From positions 1 to 53,878 of the forward strand of contig JAGWOR010000014.1 of NCBI GenBank assembly GCA_028870845.1: a stretch of DNA of 53,878 bases. Direction: 5' to 3'. A program made the translations under genes and the position numbers. A model generated the notes under the pieces. It was not told the origin of the DNA, did not search any database, and saw nothing but the letters and a program-made list of their open reading frames with translations. Source of the DNA: Gammaproteobacteria bacterium (GTDB taxonomy: Bacteria > Pseudomonadota > Gammaproteobacteria > Natronospirales > REEB76). Shown here piece after piece: positions 1 through 9,403 of this stretch. How positions within the stretch are numbered: the first letter of the stretch is position 1; each line of letters begins with the position of its first letter.

Positions 1-1
1 G

Positions 2-85
2 GAAATGCCAAAGGCTGGACCGGAAGGGATTGAATATCCGGTGTCCTGGGCAGAAGCCGTTAAGGGCTTTGACAAACACCTCTAG
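2..85 (+). CDS. C-terminal end of an unidentified protein (partial)
   Basis: An open frame enters from the left edge and ends at a TAG at 83-85, giving the last 27 residues of a protein ending in GFDKHL. Codon choice resembles the neighbouring genes, and the frame lies tail-to-tail with the ABC permease, leaving 69 bases between them. Too little is present to name a family. It could also be a chance open frame, so confidence is low. The 69-base gap shows nothing I can assign. Confidence 0.35.
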   Translation, partial: EMPKAGPEGIEYPVSWAEAVKGFDKHL

Positions 86-154
86 TCTGAGGTGCCGCTA
101 TGGGTCGGTAGCCGCCTTCCAACCGTAGTGCACGGTCACTTCTCTCATCCAGCC

Positions 155-2644
155 CTAAGTCTCCCGTAAAGTCTCCACCGGCGGAGTATTCAGGATGCGC
201 CGGTTGGCCAGGAGTCCGCTGACACCCACGATCAGGGTGCCGGCAATTACACCTATGGCCCATACCCGCCAGTCCGGATGATAGGGCAGAGAAAAGACGC
301 GGCTGGCCAGCAGCCAGGCCACCAGAGAAGCGGCCAGAGCACCTAACAGGCCGGCCACGAGCCCTAAGGCTGCATATTCAGCCGCAGTCGCCGAACGCAG
401 CAAGCGCCGCGAGGCACCCAGGGCGCGCAACACCGCAGCCTCGAAACGGCGCTCATCGCGGGTGGATTGCACTGCGGCCAGCAACACCACGATACCGGCG
501 CCCAGGGTGAACAGGAATACAAACTCCACCGCCAGGGATGCCTGATCCATCAGATGGCGGATCTGTTCAAGGATGGCGTCCACGTCGAAAATCGTCAGCG
601 AAGGCAGCTGCCGCACCAGATCCGCGAGGATTACGGCTTTCTGTGGCGGCAGATACACGCTGGTGATCCAGGTGGCGGGATAATTGGAAAGCACCCCGGG
701 AGCCATTTCCACAAAGAAGTTCGGCTGGAAGGAATCCCAGCGGATCTTGCGCAAACTGGCGATGGTCACCACCGTGGGCGTGCCGCCGATATCGAATGTC
801 AGCTTGTCGCCGATTTTCAGTTTCAATTCCTTGGCAAAATCCTGTTCCAGTGAAGCCAGGGGCTGTTGTGATTCGCTGGCATTCCACCAGCGCCCTGCGA
901 CGATGGTATTGGCGTCTGGCAAGGATTCAGACCAGCTCAGATTGGCTTCCCGGTTCAGCATGTGCTGGGCGCGCGGGTTGGTGAAATGGATCTTGCTCAC
1001 GTCCACTCCGTTGATGTCGGTCAGGCGGGCACGCACGATGGGATAGAGCTTCGGCGCCTGCAGTCCATGCGAGACAAAAAATTGCTCCACTGTGCGGCGC
1101 TGGTCCGGCTGGATGTTGATGATGAACTGGTTGGGCGCATCCACGGGCAGCGTGGTTTTCCAGCTGGTCAGCAGGTCGCCGCGCACCAGCCCCAGCAGCA
1201 GCAAAACCATCAAACCGATGCCGAAGGCCACCATCTGGATGAGCGCATCGCGGCGGTGACGGTTTAGATTGGCGAGACCGTAACGCCAGCCGATGCCGGC
1301 GCCGCCCCGCATGGATTTCAGACTCGCCAACAGCAACAGCCCGCCTGAGGCCAGCACTGTAACCGTGATTACCAGACCCAGCAGCACGTACAGCGCCAGC
1401 CGCCATTCACGCACCTGCCACCAGGTTAACGCCAGGGTGGCGACCAGAGCCGCGCCATAGACCACATACACCCGTGCCGGCGGCGGCAGGAGATCGCGCC
1501 GCAGCACCCGCGCCGGCGGTGTGTTGCCCAGCCGCATGAGTGGCGGCAGCGCGAATCCAATCAACAACACCAGACCGATGCCGAACGCAGACAGGGCGGG
1601 CACCAAGGATGCCGCGGGCATGTTTTCCGGCAGCAGGCTGCGGAGCAACGCCACCAGACCATACTGGGCCAGAAATCCGATCAGTATTCCAACCAGGCCG
1701 GCCAGGATCCCCAGCCACAGGAGTTCAAGCAGCAGCAGCGTCTGCACCCGCCGGCGCGTCAACCCCAGACATTTGAGTACTGCAGCGGCGTCCGTATAAT
1801 GCGTCGCATAGCGGCGGGCCGCCAGGATCATGGCCACCGCCGCGATCAGCACGCCCACCAATGCGGCCAGCGCCAGGTAGCGTTGGGCAGCGTCGGTGGC
1901 CTGGATCAGTTCACGCCGGCTGTCGTGCGCATCCTGGATTTCGACACCGGCGGATAGCTGTTTATTGAGTCGGCTTTCCAGCCCGGCGATGACGTCCGGC
2001 GCGCCTGCCATCAGCAATTTGTAACGTACCCGTGAGTTGGCATTCACCAGCCCGGTAGCCGGCAGATCGGCATAGTTCAGCAGTACCTTGGGCGCCAGCG
2101 ACGTAAACCCGAAGCCGCCGTCAGGCAGGTAGGCGATGACGGCAGTGATGTGGGCCCGGAGTTTGCCGATCTGCACGGAATCACCCACCTGGAGACCTAG
2201 CGTGGTAAGCACACGTGCTTCCATCCAGACCGTGCCCGGGGCGGGAATGTCGTTCACGGGGTGTGCGGAACCGAAGGGCTGTAAGCTCACCCGTACCCGG
2301 CCACGCAATGGATAACCCGGACTCACGGCATGGATGTCCGCGAGCATGGTTTTTTGTCCGTTGTAAAGCACCGTAGGGAAATCCATGACCCGGGCGGTGC
2401 GTACGCCTGCCGCTGTGGCTGTTTGGCTATAGTGCGCGACCAGCGGTTCTCCCGAAGACAGCACCAGGTCCGCCGCCAGGCTTTCCCCCGCCTGTTCCTG
2501 CACCGCGGTATGCACACGGCCGGTGAAAAAGCCCACGGCGCTGACCGCCGCCAGCGCCAGCACCAGCGCCAGGCCCATGACCTGGAGTTCGCCGCTATGC
2601 AGGCCACGCCGCAGCTGGCGCAGTGACAGTCGCAACAGCATCAT
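155..2644 (-). CDS. FtsX-family ABC transporter permease (YbbP-like)
   Basis: Inner-membrane permease of an ABC exporter, 829 residues. It has an N-terminal membrane anchor (about residues 17-40) followed by a large periplasmic domain. A first FtsX-type block of membrane segments lies at about 255-370, a second run of membrane segments and another periplasmic stretch follow, and a C-terminal FtsX block spans about 700-815. This two-FtsX layout is that of E. coli YbbP and related lipoprotein-release or macrolide-exporter permeases. The start overlaps the stop of the ATPase gene by four bases (ATGA), so the two are translationally coupled. The partner is the ATPase at 2641-3330. Substrate is unknown; the YbbAP system is associated with tesA, as here. 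Confidence 0.88.
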   Translation of the reverse strand: MMLLRLSLRQLRRGLHSGELQVMGLALVLALAAVSAVGFFTGRVHTAVQEQAGESLAADLVLSSGEPLVAHYSQTATAAGVRTARVMDFPTVLYNGQKTMLADIHAVSPGYPLRGRVRVSLQPFGSAHPVNDIPAPGTVWMEARVLTTLGLQVGDSVQIGKLRAHITAVIAYLPDGGFGFTSLAPKVLLNYADLPATGLVNANSRVRYKLLMAGAPDVIAGLESRLNKQLSAGVEIQDAHDSRRELIQATDAAQRYLALAALVGVLIAAVAMILAARRYATHYTDAAAVLKCLGLTRRRVQTLLLLELLWLGILAGLVGILIGFLAQYGLVALLRSLLPENMPAASLVPALSAFGIGLVLLIGFALPPLMRLGNTPPARVLRRDLLPPPARVYVVYGAALVATLALTWWQVREWRLALYVLLGLVITVTVLASGGLLLLASLKSMRGGAGIGWRYGLANLNRHRRDALIQMVAFGIGLMVLLLLGLVRGDLLTSWKTTLPVDAPNQFIINIQPDQRRTVEQFFVSHGLQAPKLYPIVRARLTDINGVDVSKIHFTNPRAQHMLNREANLSWSESLPDANTIVAGRWWNASESQQPLASLEQDFAKELKLKIGDKLTFDIGGTPTVVTIASLRKIRWDSFQPNFFVEMAPGVLSNYPATWITSVYLPPQKAVILADLVRQLPSLTIFDVDAILEQIRHLMDQASLAVEFVFLFTLGAGIVVLLAAVQSTRDERRFEAAVLRALGASRRLLRSATAAEYAALGLVAGLLGALAASLVAWLLASRVFSLPYHPDWRVWAIGVIAGTLIVGVSGLLANRRILNTPPVETLRET

Positions 2645-3330
2645 GCCATCACCAGCCGTCCGGCGTGCAGCTGCAGAATGCGGTCGCAGCGCGAAGCCAG
2701 TTCCGGGTCATGGGTAACCAGCACCAGGGTGGTGTGATGCTCGAGATTCAGGCGGAACAGCAGTTCGATGATGATATGACCGGTGGCGGCATCCAGATTG
2801 CCGGTGGGTTCATCAGCAAACAGGATCTGGGGTTCGCCGGCGTAGGCACGGGCAATGGCCACGCGCTGCTGCTCACCGCCGGATAGTTTCTGCGGATAAT
2901 AGTCGGCGCGATCCGCCAGTCCCACGGATGCCAGCACCGCGCGCGCGGTGTCGGCCGGATGCGGCTGGGCATTCAGTTCCAGTGGCAGCATGACGTTTTC
3001 CAGCACCGTCAGGCCGGGCAAGAGATGGAATGACTGGAACACGAAACCGATTTGGCTGGCGCGGCGCATGGCACGGGCGTCCTCGTCCAGGATCCCCAGA
3101 TTTTCTCCATTCAGCCACACGCTGCCGCTGCTGGGCACATCCAGTCCCGCCATCAGCCCCAACAAGGTGGACTTGCCCGAACCTGAAGGGCCCACGATGG
3201 CCACGGTTTCAGCATGGCGGATTGCCAGCGAGACGTCCTCGAGGATGGTCAGCATGCCGCCAGGGCTGGTAACCTGTTTGCCGAGATGTTCGGCACGCAA
3301 TAATGGTTCGTTAGAGGCAACCTTGGGCAT
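2641..3330 (-). CDS. ABC transporter ATP-binding protein (YbbA-like)
   Basis: Cytoplasmic ATPase of the exporter formed with the downstream FtsX permease, 229 residues from the chosen start. Visible motifs are Walker A GPSGSGKST, the Q-loop (GFVFQSFHLLPG), signature LSGGEQQRVAIARA, Walker B ILFADEPTGNLD and the H-loop VTHD, all typical of the LolD/MacB/YbbA class. An ATG at 3342 is also possible, but AGAAGGA would then touch the start codon. The ATG at 3330 leaves about 11 bases and is preferred. The 5' end overlaps the 5' end of divergent tesA by 8 bases, or by 20 with the longer start. Confidence 0.92.
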   Translation of the reverse strand: MPKVASNEPLLRAEHLGKQVTSPGGMLTILEDVSLAIRHAETVAIVGPSGSGKSTLLGLMAGLDVPSSGSVWLNGENLGILDEDARAMRRASQIGFVFQSFHLLPGLTVLENVMLPLELNAQPHPADTARAVLASVGLADRADYYPQKLSGGEQQRVAIARAYAGEPQILFADEPTGNLDAATGHIIIELLFRLNLEHHTTLVLVTHDPELASRCDRILQLHAGRLVMA

Positions 3331-4042
3331 ATTCAATCGCATCCTTCTTGTTGGGTTGTTGTGTCATTCCGCGTACCTGTACGCCAAACCGTCGCCGCCG
3401 CCCGTGATTCTGGTGATGGGCGACAGCCTGAGTGCCGCCTACGGCATCGAAACGTCCCAGGGCTGGGTTGCACTGCTGGCCGCGCGTCTCAAGGCGCGTG
3501 GCGACCATTATCGCGTGGTCAATGCCAGCGTCAGCGGCGATACCTCGGCGCAGGGTTTGACGCGCCTGCCGCTGGAGCTGTCACAGCACCGCCCGGCCAT
3601 CGTGATCCTGGAACTGGGAGCCAACGACGGGCTGCGCGGTTTGCCAGTTTCCGTCATGCAGGCCAATCTGGCGAAAATGATAAAGCTATCAAAACAGTCC
3701 GGCGCACAGGTATTGCTGCTGGGCATCCTGCTGCCTCCTAATTATGGGTCTGAATACACCCGAAGTTTTGCCGCAGTGTACCCACGTCTGGCGGAAGCCT
3801 ACCACGTGCCGTTGGTGCCGTTCCTTCTGGAAGGCGTGGCCCAGCACCGTGAATGGCTGCAGGCGGACGGCATGCACCCGCTGGCATTGGCGGAACCGCG
3901 GGTGTTGGACAACGTCTGGTCTAAACTGGCGCCGCTTCTGGAGCGCCGCGTGGGCTGCAACCAACTCACCAGTCCGCGGCATTCATCTTTGGCATTTGTC
4001 CATTCTGTGTCAGGCCATCCGCCCAATCCAGAATCAATTTAA
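3323..4042 (+). CDS. tesA: Arylesterase / acyl-CoA thioesterase I, SGNH hydrolase (TesA)
   Basis: Periplasmic esterase/thioesterase of the GDSL (SGNH) family. GDSLS with the nucleophilic Ser is near residue 32, GANDG forms block III, and DGMHPL supplies the Asp/His pair. A TTG start at 3323 is chosen because AGAGG lies five bases upstream and it yields a signal peptide ending before KPSPPP; no ATG gives one. The protein is 239 residues, about 30 longer than E. coli TesA. The extra C-terminal residues lie antisense to the 3' end of the NUDIX gene and look non-conserved. It is head-to-head with the YbbA-like ATPase, as in E. coli. Confidence 0.9.
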   Translation: MGIFNRILLVGLLCHSAYLYAKPSPPPVILVMGDSLSAAYGIETSQGWVALLAARLKARGDHYRVVNASVSGDTSAQGLTRLPLELSQHRPAIVILELGANDGLRGLPVSVMQANLAKMIKLSKQSGAQVLLLGILLPPNYGSEYTRSFAAVYPRLAEAYHVPLVPFLLEGVAQHREWLQADGMHPLALAEPRVLDNVWSKLAPLLERRVGCNQLTSPRHSSLAFVHSVSGHPPNPESI

Positions 4043-4421
4043 CCCTGGGCGTGACCAGTTTGAGCGCCTGCGTGTAGCTCACCCAGCGGTATTCCATGTG
4101 CTCGCGAATGCCGGTTTCCGGATTGGCAACCAGCGTAACCTTTTGCTGTGACGTGCGTGCCACATAATATCGAGCCACCTTGCCGCGGTTATAGGGCTCG
4201 GTTTCCCGATAGGCCTCTCCCCAGGCAAATTCCAGTGCCTGGATACCGGTTTCTTCCCGGACTTCCCGGATCGCCGCCTGCATGGGCATTTCGCCCGGCT
4301 CCACCGCGCCTTTGGGGAAATCCCAGTAACTATAGGCGCGCAGCAGCAGGAACCGGCGGCCTGCCGGCGTTTCGTGCAGCACCACCACGCCGGCGGACAG
4401 GTGATTGCGGGCAGGTGTCAT
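3966..4421 (-). CDS. NUDIX hydrolase, Ap4A-hydrolase-like
   Basis: Hydrolyses nucleoside diphosphates linked to another moiety. The NUDIX box begins at GAVEPGE and ends at REVREETGI, so all signature residues (G, E, R, E, E) are present. The preceding FPKG and the short length (151 residues from ATG 4421) resemble asymmetric bis(5'-nucleosyl)-tetraphosphatases, but substrate cannot be fixed from the motif. A GTG at 4457 would add 12 residues that look unlike the family start. The 3' end overlaps the tesA 3' end by 77 bases on the opposite strand. Confidence 0.85.
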   Translation of the reverse strand: MTPARNHLSAGVVVLHETPAGRRFLLLRAYSYWDFPKGAVEPGEMPMQAAIREVREETGIQALEFAWGEAYRETEPYNRGKVARYYVARTSQQKVTLVANPETGIREHMEYRWVSYTQALKLVTPRVKLILDWADGLTQNGQMPKMNAADW

Positions 4422-4522
4422 TTTGACAGTATAGGACCACCGGTCGGACGCGTGCACCCGATGCCACGCGAAGTCACCTGCCGGCGTTGTGGGGCGAATT
4501 TAACGCTACAATGATATTCCGC

Positions 4523-5212
4523 ATGAAATCACTGCTTGCCATACGCCACGTGCCCTTCGAGGATCTGGGCTGTCTGGAAGCACTGTTCAGTGAATCCGGT
4601 TACGCCATCCGCTATGTGGATGCCCCCACCGCGGATTTCAGCCGCCTGGGCCAGGCGGTTTGGGATTTGCTGGTGGTGTTGGGCGGGCCCATCGGCGTAC
4701 ACGAACAGCAGGACTATCCTTTTCTGGCGCAGGAACTGCTGCTGCTGGATCAGCGTCTCAAGCACAAGGCCCCGACCTTGGGCATCTGCCTGGGTGGCCA
4801 GCTCATGGCGCATGCACTGGGCGCGCGGGTGCATAAAAACAGCGCAGTTGAAATCGGCTGGAAATCCCTGCAACTTACCGACGCCGGGCAGGATTCTTCT
4901 CTGCAATATTTCCGCAAACCGGTGTTCCACTGGCATGCCGACAGTTTTGATCTGCCGGCCGGCGCCCGGCGTCTGGCGGGCACCGACCAGTGCCCGAATC
5001 AGGCCTTTTCGTTCGGCAACGCCCTGTTAGCCCTGCAGTTTCATCCGGAAGTGACGTCCCGGGGGCTGGAGCAATGGTACGTGGGGCACACGGGCGATCT
5101 GCATGCGCACGGCCTGTCACCCGCGGGTTTGCGCCAGGATGCGGCGCGCTTCGCTGCGGGGCTGGCCAATCAATCTGCGGCCTTTCTCAAGGCCTGGTTG
5201 TCCAATCTCTAA
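4523..5212 (+). CDS. Class I glutamine amidotransferase-like protein
   Basis: Free-standing GATase domain of 229 residues related to YfeJ and the GMP-synthase amidotransferase domain. The oxyanion region VVLGGPIGV, the nucleophile elbow GICLGGQL with catalytic Cys, and FHPEV carrying the catalytic His are visible. No synthetase domain is attached, so it either supplies ammonia to an unknown partner or acts as a glutamine/gamma-glutamyl hydrolase. The ATG at 4523 (MKSLLAIRH) starts the conserved fold; an upstream ATG at 4487 adds 12 unlikely residues. The gene is divergent from the NUDIX gene and convergent with the OsmC gene. Confidence 0.8.
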   Translation: MKSLLAIRHVPFEDLGCLEALFSESGYAIRYVDAPTADFSRLGQAVWDLLVVLGGPIGVHEQQDYPFLAQELLLLDQRLKHKAPTLGICLGGQLMAHALGARVHKNSAVEIGWKSLQLTDAGQDSSLQYFRKPVFHWHADSFDLPAGARRLAGTDQCPNQAFSFGNALLALQFHPEVTSRGLEQWYVGHTGDLHAHGLSPAGLRQDAARFAAGLANQSAAFLKAWLSNL

Positions 5213-5238
5213 CCGACCCGCGCAGTCCGCATTTATCC

Positions 5239-5709
5239 TCAAGGCCGGATGACAATTTCCGGCTTGATCTCCATCAGGCTTTTCAGGCTGTTGGCAATGA
5301 AGCAATGCTGGTGCGCTTTGTGCAGGCACTGCTCCACGAACGCTTGTTCAGCGGCACCCTGGATCACCACCCGAGGTTTCAGCAGGATGCGCGTGATGCG
5401 CGCTGGCTTGTCATCCATGGGCATGAAAGCTTCAGCCTGATCCTGGTATTCGACCACGTTCAGGCGTGAACGCGCTGCGATCGCCAGAAACGACAGCATT
5501 TGGCAGGATACGGCGGCCATCAACAGCAGTTGTTCCGGATTGAGCAGTTCGGGGTGTCCGCGGAAGGCCGGGTCCGATGACATGTGCAGGGCGTTGGCGG
5601 CGGGCGGCGAGCTTACCGTATGGCTGCGGTCGTATTGGTCATAACCGCCAGCCGTGGATCCCCGCCACAGGCAGCTGGCAGCGTAATGGTGGGTGGAATG
5701 GTCTGGCAC
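5239..5709 (-). CDS. OsmC family peroxiredoxin-like protein
   Basis: Cytoplasmic thiol peroxidase of the OsmC/Ohr superfamily, 156 residues. The two redox cysteines are in AVSCQMLSFLA and HQHCFIANSL, at the spacing usual for the family, and the C-terminal strand ends KPEIVIRP. These proteins reduce organic hydroperoxides using the paired cysteines. The substrate and whether it is closer to OsmC or YhfA are not decided here. It follows the SDR gene by eight bases on the same strand, so both are probably co-transcribed. Confidence 0.85.
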   Translation of the reverse strand: MPDHSTHHYAASCLWRGSTAGGYDQYDRSHTVSSPPAANALHMSSDPAFRGHPELLNPEQLLLMAAVSCQMLSFLAIAARSRLNVVEYQDQAEAFMPMDDKPARITRILLKPRVVIQGAAEQAFVEQCLHKAHQHCFIANSLKSLMEIKPEIVIRP

Positions 5710-5717
5710 AAGAACTC

Positions 5718-6488
5718 CTAGCGGCCGGTGAATTTGCGCATGATTGGAAAATAAATCCAGTAGGGAAGGCAGCGGAACACTTTCAGCAGCGATACCAGCT
5801 GCCAGGGAAATGTGATTTCAAATTTGTTTTTTCTGATGCCGCGATACAGCGCATCTGCAGCCTTGTCCAGGTCCATCAGAAACGGCATGGGACCGTGATT
5901 GTCCGCGGTCATGGGGGTTTTCACGAAGCCCGGATTGCATATCGAAAGCCGGATGCCCTCGCGCTTCAGATCCAGGTACAGGGACTCCGCCAGGTTGATG
6001 AGCGCGGCCTTGGTGGGGCCATAAGCCAGGATGCGCGGCATGCCGCGATATCCGGCCACGCTGGCCACGATCACAATATGCCCGGACCTGCGCCGCCGGA
6101 AGGATGCCAGCAGCGCGTCGATGGGGTTCACCACGCCCAGGTAGTTGACCTGCATATGGGCGGCAAAGGTTTCGGCGCGCAGGTTGTTGAGGTTTACAAA
6201 TTGTCCAAACCCGGCGTTCAATACCGCCAGGTCCACCGGCCCTAGCTGTTTTTCTATGCGCGCCGCCGTTTCGCGCACCGCGCCCAGGTCGCTGACGTCC
6301 AGCGGATAGGCATGCACATCGGCACCCGCCAGCGTCACGGTTTCCAGCAGCGCTGCCTGCCGCCGGCCGGAGACCGCCACCTGCCAGCCATCACGCGCCA
6401 GCCGCAGGCTCAGGGCGCGGCCGATGCCCGAACCGCCGCCGGTGATCCAGGCGATGCGCGTTTCGGTTGACTGCATTCGGTCACCCAT
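5718..6488 (-). CDS. Short-chain dehydrogenase/reductase (SDR)
   Basis: NAD(P)-dependent oxidoreductase with classical SDR motifs in 256 residues: cofactor loop TGGGSGIGRAL near residue 16, NAGFG near 90, catalytic Ser in VASVAGY, and YGPTKAAL supplying Tyr and Lys. A basic and hydrophobic C-terminal tail suggests membrane association. Substrate is unknown. It is divergent from fadD, with about 127 bases between start codons, so a role in lipid metabolism is possible but is only inference from position. Confidence 0.85.
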   Translation of the reverse strand: MGDRMQSTETRIAWITGGGSGIGRALSLRLARDGWQVAVSGRRQAALLETVTLAGADVHAYPLDVSDLGAVRETAARIEKQLGPVDLAVLNAGFGQFVNLNNLRAETFAAHMQVNYLGVVNPIDALLASFRRRRSGHIVIVASVAGYRGMPRILAYGPTKAALINLAESLYLDLKREGIRLSICNPGFVKTPMTADNHGPMPFLMDLDKAADALYRGIRKNKFEITFPWQLVSLLKVFRCLPYWIYFPIMRKFTGR

Positions 6489-6543
6489 TTGATAAAAGTA
6501 ACACTGGATTGGCGTGATTCTACTGGAACAGCGCCGTCCCGGC

Positions 6544-6570
6544 TTGCCGCACCCGGGTGGCTGCTATAAC
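6544..6570 (+). promoter_or_regulatory. Candidate sigma70 promoter for fadD
   Basis: TTGCCG at 6544-6549 and TATAAC at 6565-6570 are separated by 15 bases (16 if CTTGCC is read as -35). They lie in the short region between the divergent SDR gene and fadD, about 45 bases before the fadD start. No PsrA- or FadR-type inverted repeat was evident. Confidence 0.35.
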
Positions 6571-6615
6571 GTGTTAACCACGTCTGTCCCGGTTCCCGGG
6601 GTCTGCGAGGGTTGC

Positions 6616-8298
6616 ATGGAGAAAATCTGGCTCAAGGAATACCCCAAGGGCGTGCCCGCCGAGATCAATCCGGATGCCTACGCCTCGCTCAAGGCGATTT
6701 TCGATGATAGTTGCCAGCGCTACGCGCCATTGACCGCGTATTCCAACCTTGGCGGCTCACTCAGCTATGCAGAGCTGGAACAAAAAAGCCGCGCTTTCGG
6801 CGCCTGGCTGCAGAAAGCCGCCGGCCTCAATAAGGGCGACCGGGTGGCTATCATGATGCCGAACCTGCTGCAGTATCCGGTGGCGCTGTTCGGCATTCTG
6901 CGCTGCGGCATGGTGGCGGTGAACGTCAATCCGCTGTATACCGCGCGCGAACTGGAGCACCAGCTCAGGGATTCCGGCGCGCGTGCCATCGTGCTGGTGG
7001 AAAACTTCGCCGCCACCCTGCAGGAAGCGCTGACCCAGGTGGATCTGAAGTTTGTAGTCACCACCCAGATTGGCGACCTGCTGCCGTTTCCGAAACGCAG
7101 CCTGGTGAATTTTGTCATCAAGCGCGTGAAAAAGATGGTGCCGGCCTGGCACATTCCCGGCGCTGTGAATCTGCATGCCGTGCTGACACAAGGCGCGCAA
7201 CATGAATTGGAGGAAGTAAAAGTAGGCCACGAGGACATAGCTTTTCTGCAATACACTGGTGGTACCACCGGGGTTGCCAAGGGTGCGGTACTGACCCACC
7301 GGAACATGGTTGCCAACGTGCTGCAGGCCTCAGCCTGGCTGGGCACGTATCTCGAGGAAGGCAAGGAAACCATCATTACCGCCTTGCCCCTGTATCACAT
7401 CTTTTCGCTGACCGCCAACTGCCTGACCTTCATGAAAATCGGCGGGCACAATGTGCTAATAACCAATCCCCGCGACATGCCGGGGTTCGTAAAAGAGCTG
7501 GCAAAAGTGAAGTTCACCGGTATTACCGGCGTGAATACCCTGTTCAACGGATTGTTGCACACCGCCGGGTTCGCAAAGCTGGATTTTTCCGGGCTCAAGA
7601 TTGCCTTGGGCGGGGGCATGGCGGTGCAGCGTGCGGTGGCTTCCAAATGGAGGCAGGTCACGGGCGTGACCCTGGTGGAAGCCTACGGCCTGACGGAGAC
7701 CGCGCCTGCCGCCTGCATCAATCCGCTGGATCTCAAGGAATTCAACGGCAGCATCGGCCTGCCCATTCCATCCACCGATATTTCCATCCGCGATGACGAG
7801 GGCAATGAACTCAAGATCGGCGAAGTCGGTGAGCTGTGTTTCAAGGGTCCGCAGGTGATGCGCGGCTACTGGAACCGCCCGGATGAGACCGCCAAGGTGC
7901 TGTCAGCGGACGGCTGGCTGCGTACTGGCGATATGGGACGCATGGATGCGCGTGGCTACGTGTATATCGTGGATCGTAAAAAGGACATGATCCTGGTGTC
8001 CGGCTTCAACGTGTATCCCAACGAGGTGGAAGACGTGATGATGATGCATCCGGGAGTACTGGAAGTGGCCGCCGTGGGCGTGGAGGATGAGCACTCGGGT
8101 GAAGTGGTGAAAATCTTCGTGGTCAGGAAGGATCCGAAGCTGACGGTTCAGGAGCTGAAGGAATACGCCCACAAGGAGCTCACCGGCTATAAGCGCCCCA
8201 GGTACATCGAATTCCGTAATGAGTTGCCCAAGTCCAACGTCGGCAAGATTCTGCGGCGCGAACTGCGGGATGCGGAGCGCAAGAAACAGCAACATTGA
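6616..8298 (+). CDS. fadD: Long-chain-fatty-acid--CoA ligase (FadD)
   Basis: Activates fatty acids to acyl-CoA through an acyl-adenylate, for beta-oxidation or lipid synthesis, at the inner face of the membrane. The 560 residues carry the AMP-binding P-loop YTGGTTGVAKGA, the adenylation motif GYWNRPDET followed by LRTGDMG, the hinge DRKKDMILVSGFNVYP and the catalytic Lys in KSNVGKILRREL. Length matches E. coli FadD. The ATG at 6616 is chosen because GAGGG precedes it and MEKIWLKEYP matches the family start. The longer frame from 6514 would be untypical. Confidence 0.93.
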   Translation: MEKIWLKEYPKGVPAEINPDAYASLKAIFDDSCQRYAPLTAYSNLGGSLSYAELEQKSRAFGAWLQKAAGLNKGDRVAIMMPNLLQYPVALFGILRCGMVAVNVNPLYTARELEHQLRDSGARAIVLVENFAATLQEALTQVDLKFVVTTQIGDLLPFPKRSLVNFVIKRVKKMVPAWHIPGAVNLHAVLTQGAQHELEEVKVGHEDIAFLQYTGGTTGVAKGAVLTHRNMVANVLQASAWLGTYLEEGKETIITALPLYHIFSLTANCLTFMKIGGHNVLITNPRDMPGFVKELAKVKFTGITGVNTLFNGLLHTAGFAKLDFSGLKIALGGGMAVQRAVASKWRQVTGVTLVEAYGLTETAPAACINPLDLKEFNGSIGLPIPSTDISIRDDEGNELKIGEVGELCFKGPQVMRGYWNRPDETAKVLSADGWLRTGDMGRMDARGYVYIVDRKKDMILVSGFNVYPNEVEDVMMMHPGVLEVAAVGVEDEHSGEVVKIFVVRKDPKLTVQELKEYAHKELTGYKRPRYIEFRNELPKSNVGKILRRELRDAERKKQQH

Positions 8299-8332
8299 GC
8301 CGGACGATTGGACTCATCCCTGCGCCGGAACT

Positions 8333-9403
8333 TTATTTGTGAAATGCGGGGCTCAGTTCATGCACTGCGGCAATCATGGCGGCAGCGTGCTCAGGCTTCA
8401 CGCCCGGGGTGATGCCGTGGCCCAGGTTGAATACGTGGCCAGCGCCTTTGCCGTAACTGTGCAGCACGTTTTGGACTTCTTCACGGATCCGCTCCGGACT
8501 GGCAAACAGTGCCGCCGGATCCATGTTGCCCTGCAGTGCGACTTTGCCATTTACGCGTCGCCGGGCGTCCCCCAGTTCCAGAGTCCAGTCGATACCCAAG
8601 GCATCCGCACCGCTTTCGGCCATGGATTCCAGCCAGACGCTTCCACCCTTGGTGAACAGGATTACCGGCACCTTCCGGCCCTGGCTTTCACGCTGTAACT
8701 GGCTGATGACCGCCTGCATATAGCGCAGTGAAAATTCCCGGTAGGCACTGCCGGTGAGTACCCCGCCCCAGGTGTCGAACAGCATGACAGCTTGGGCGCC
8801 GGCGGCGATCTGCGCGTTCAGATACAGGATGATACTGCGTGTCAGCAGTTCCAGCAGTTGGTGCAGGCAGGCCGGTTCGGCATACAGCATGCCTTTGATG
8901 CGTGCGAATTCCTTGCTGGCTCCGCCTTCGACCATGTAACAGGCGAGCGTCCATGGGCTGCCGGCGAACCCTATCAATGGCACACGTCCGGCCAGTTCGG
9001 CTCGGATCAGCCGCACCGCATCGAGCACATACCTGAGTTCCATATCCGGGTCGGGGACGCCCAGTTTGCCGACAGCAGCCGCATCGCGCACCGGGTGTTC
9101 GAAGTTCGGACCCTCGCCCTCGACGAAATGCAGTCCCAGTCCCATGGCGGCGGGAATCGTCAGGATGTCGGAAAACAGGATGGCGGCGTCCAGTGGAAAA
9201 CGCTTCACGGGCTGGAGCGTGACCTCGCAGGCCAGTTCCGGAGTGCTCATGAGGTTGATGAAGCTGCCGGCACGTGCGCGAAGTTCGCGGTATTCAGGCA
9301 GGTACCGGCCAGCCTGGCGCATGACCCAAACGGGCGTGCGTGAGGTCGGTTCGCGCAGCAAGGCGCGTAGCAACAGGTCATTCTTGAGCGGCTGGTTACT
9401 CAC
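8333..9403 (-). CDS. hemE: Uroporphyrinogen decarboxylase (HemE)
   Basis: Cytoplasmic enzyme that decarboxylates the four acetate side chains of uroporphyrinogen III to give coproporphyrinogen III in heme synthesis. The signature [15 protein letters not shown] near the N-terminus, the ILFSDIL segment with its active-site Asp, and [13 protein letters not shown] are all present. The length of 356 residues is normal. Its start overlaps the pyrF stop by four bases, so it is the last gene of an aroK-aroB-dgt-pyrF-hemE run. It is convergent with fadD, with a 34-base gap. Confidence 0.96.
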   Translation of the reverse strand: MSNQPLKNDLLLRALLREPTSRTPVWVMRQAGRYLPEYRELRARAGSFINLMSTPELACEVTLQPVKRFPLDAAILFSDILTIPAAMGLGLHFVEGEGPNFEHPVRDAAAVGKLGVPDPDMELRYVLDAVRLIRAELAGRVPLIGFAGSPWTLACYMVEGGASKEFARIKGMLYAEPACLHQLLELLTRSIILYLNAQIAAGAQAVMLFDTWGGVLTGSAYREFSLRYMQAVISQLQRESQGRKVPVILFTKGGSVWLESMAESGADALGIDWTLELGDARRRVNGKVALQGNMDPAALFASPERIREEVQNVLHSYGKGAGHVFNLGHGITPGVKPEHAAAMIAAVHELSPAFHK

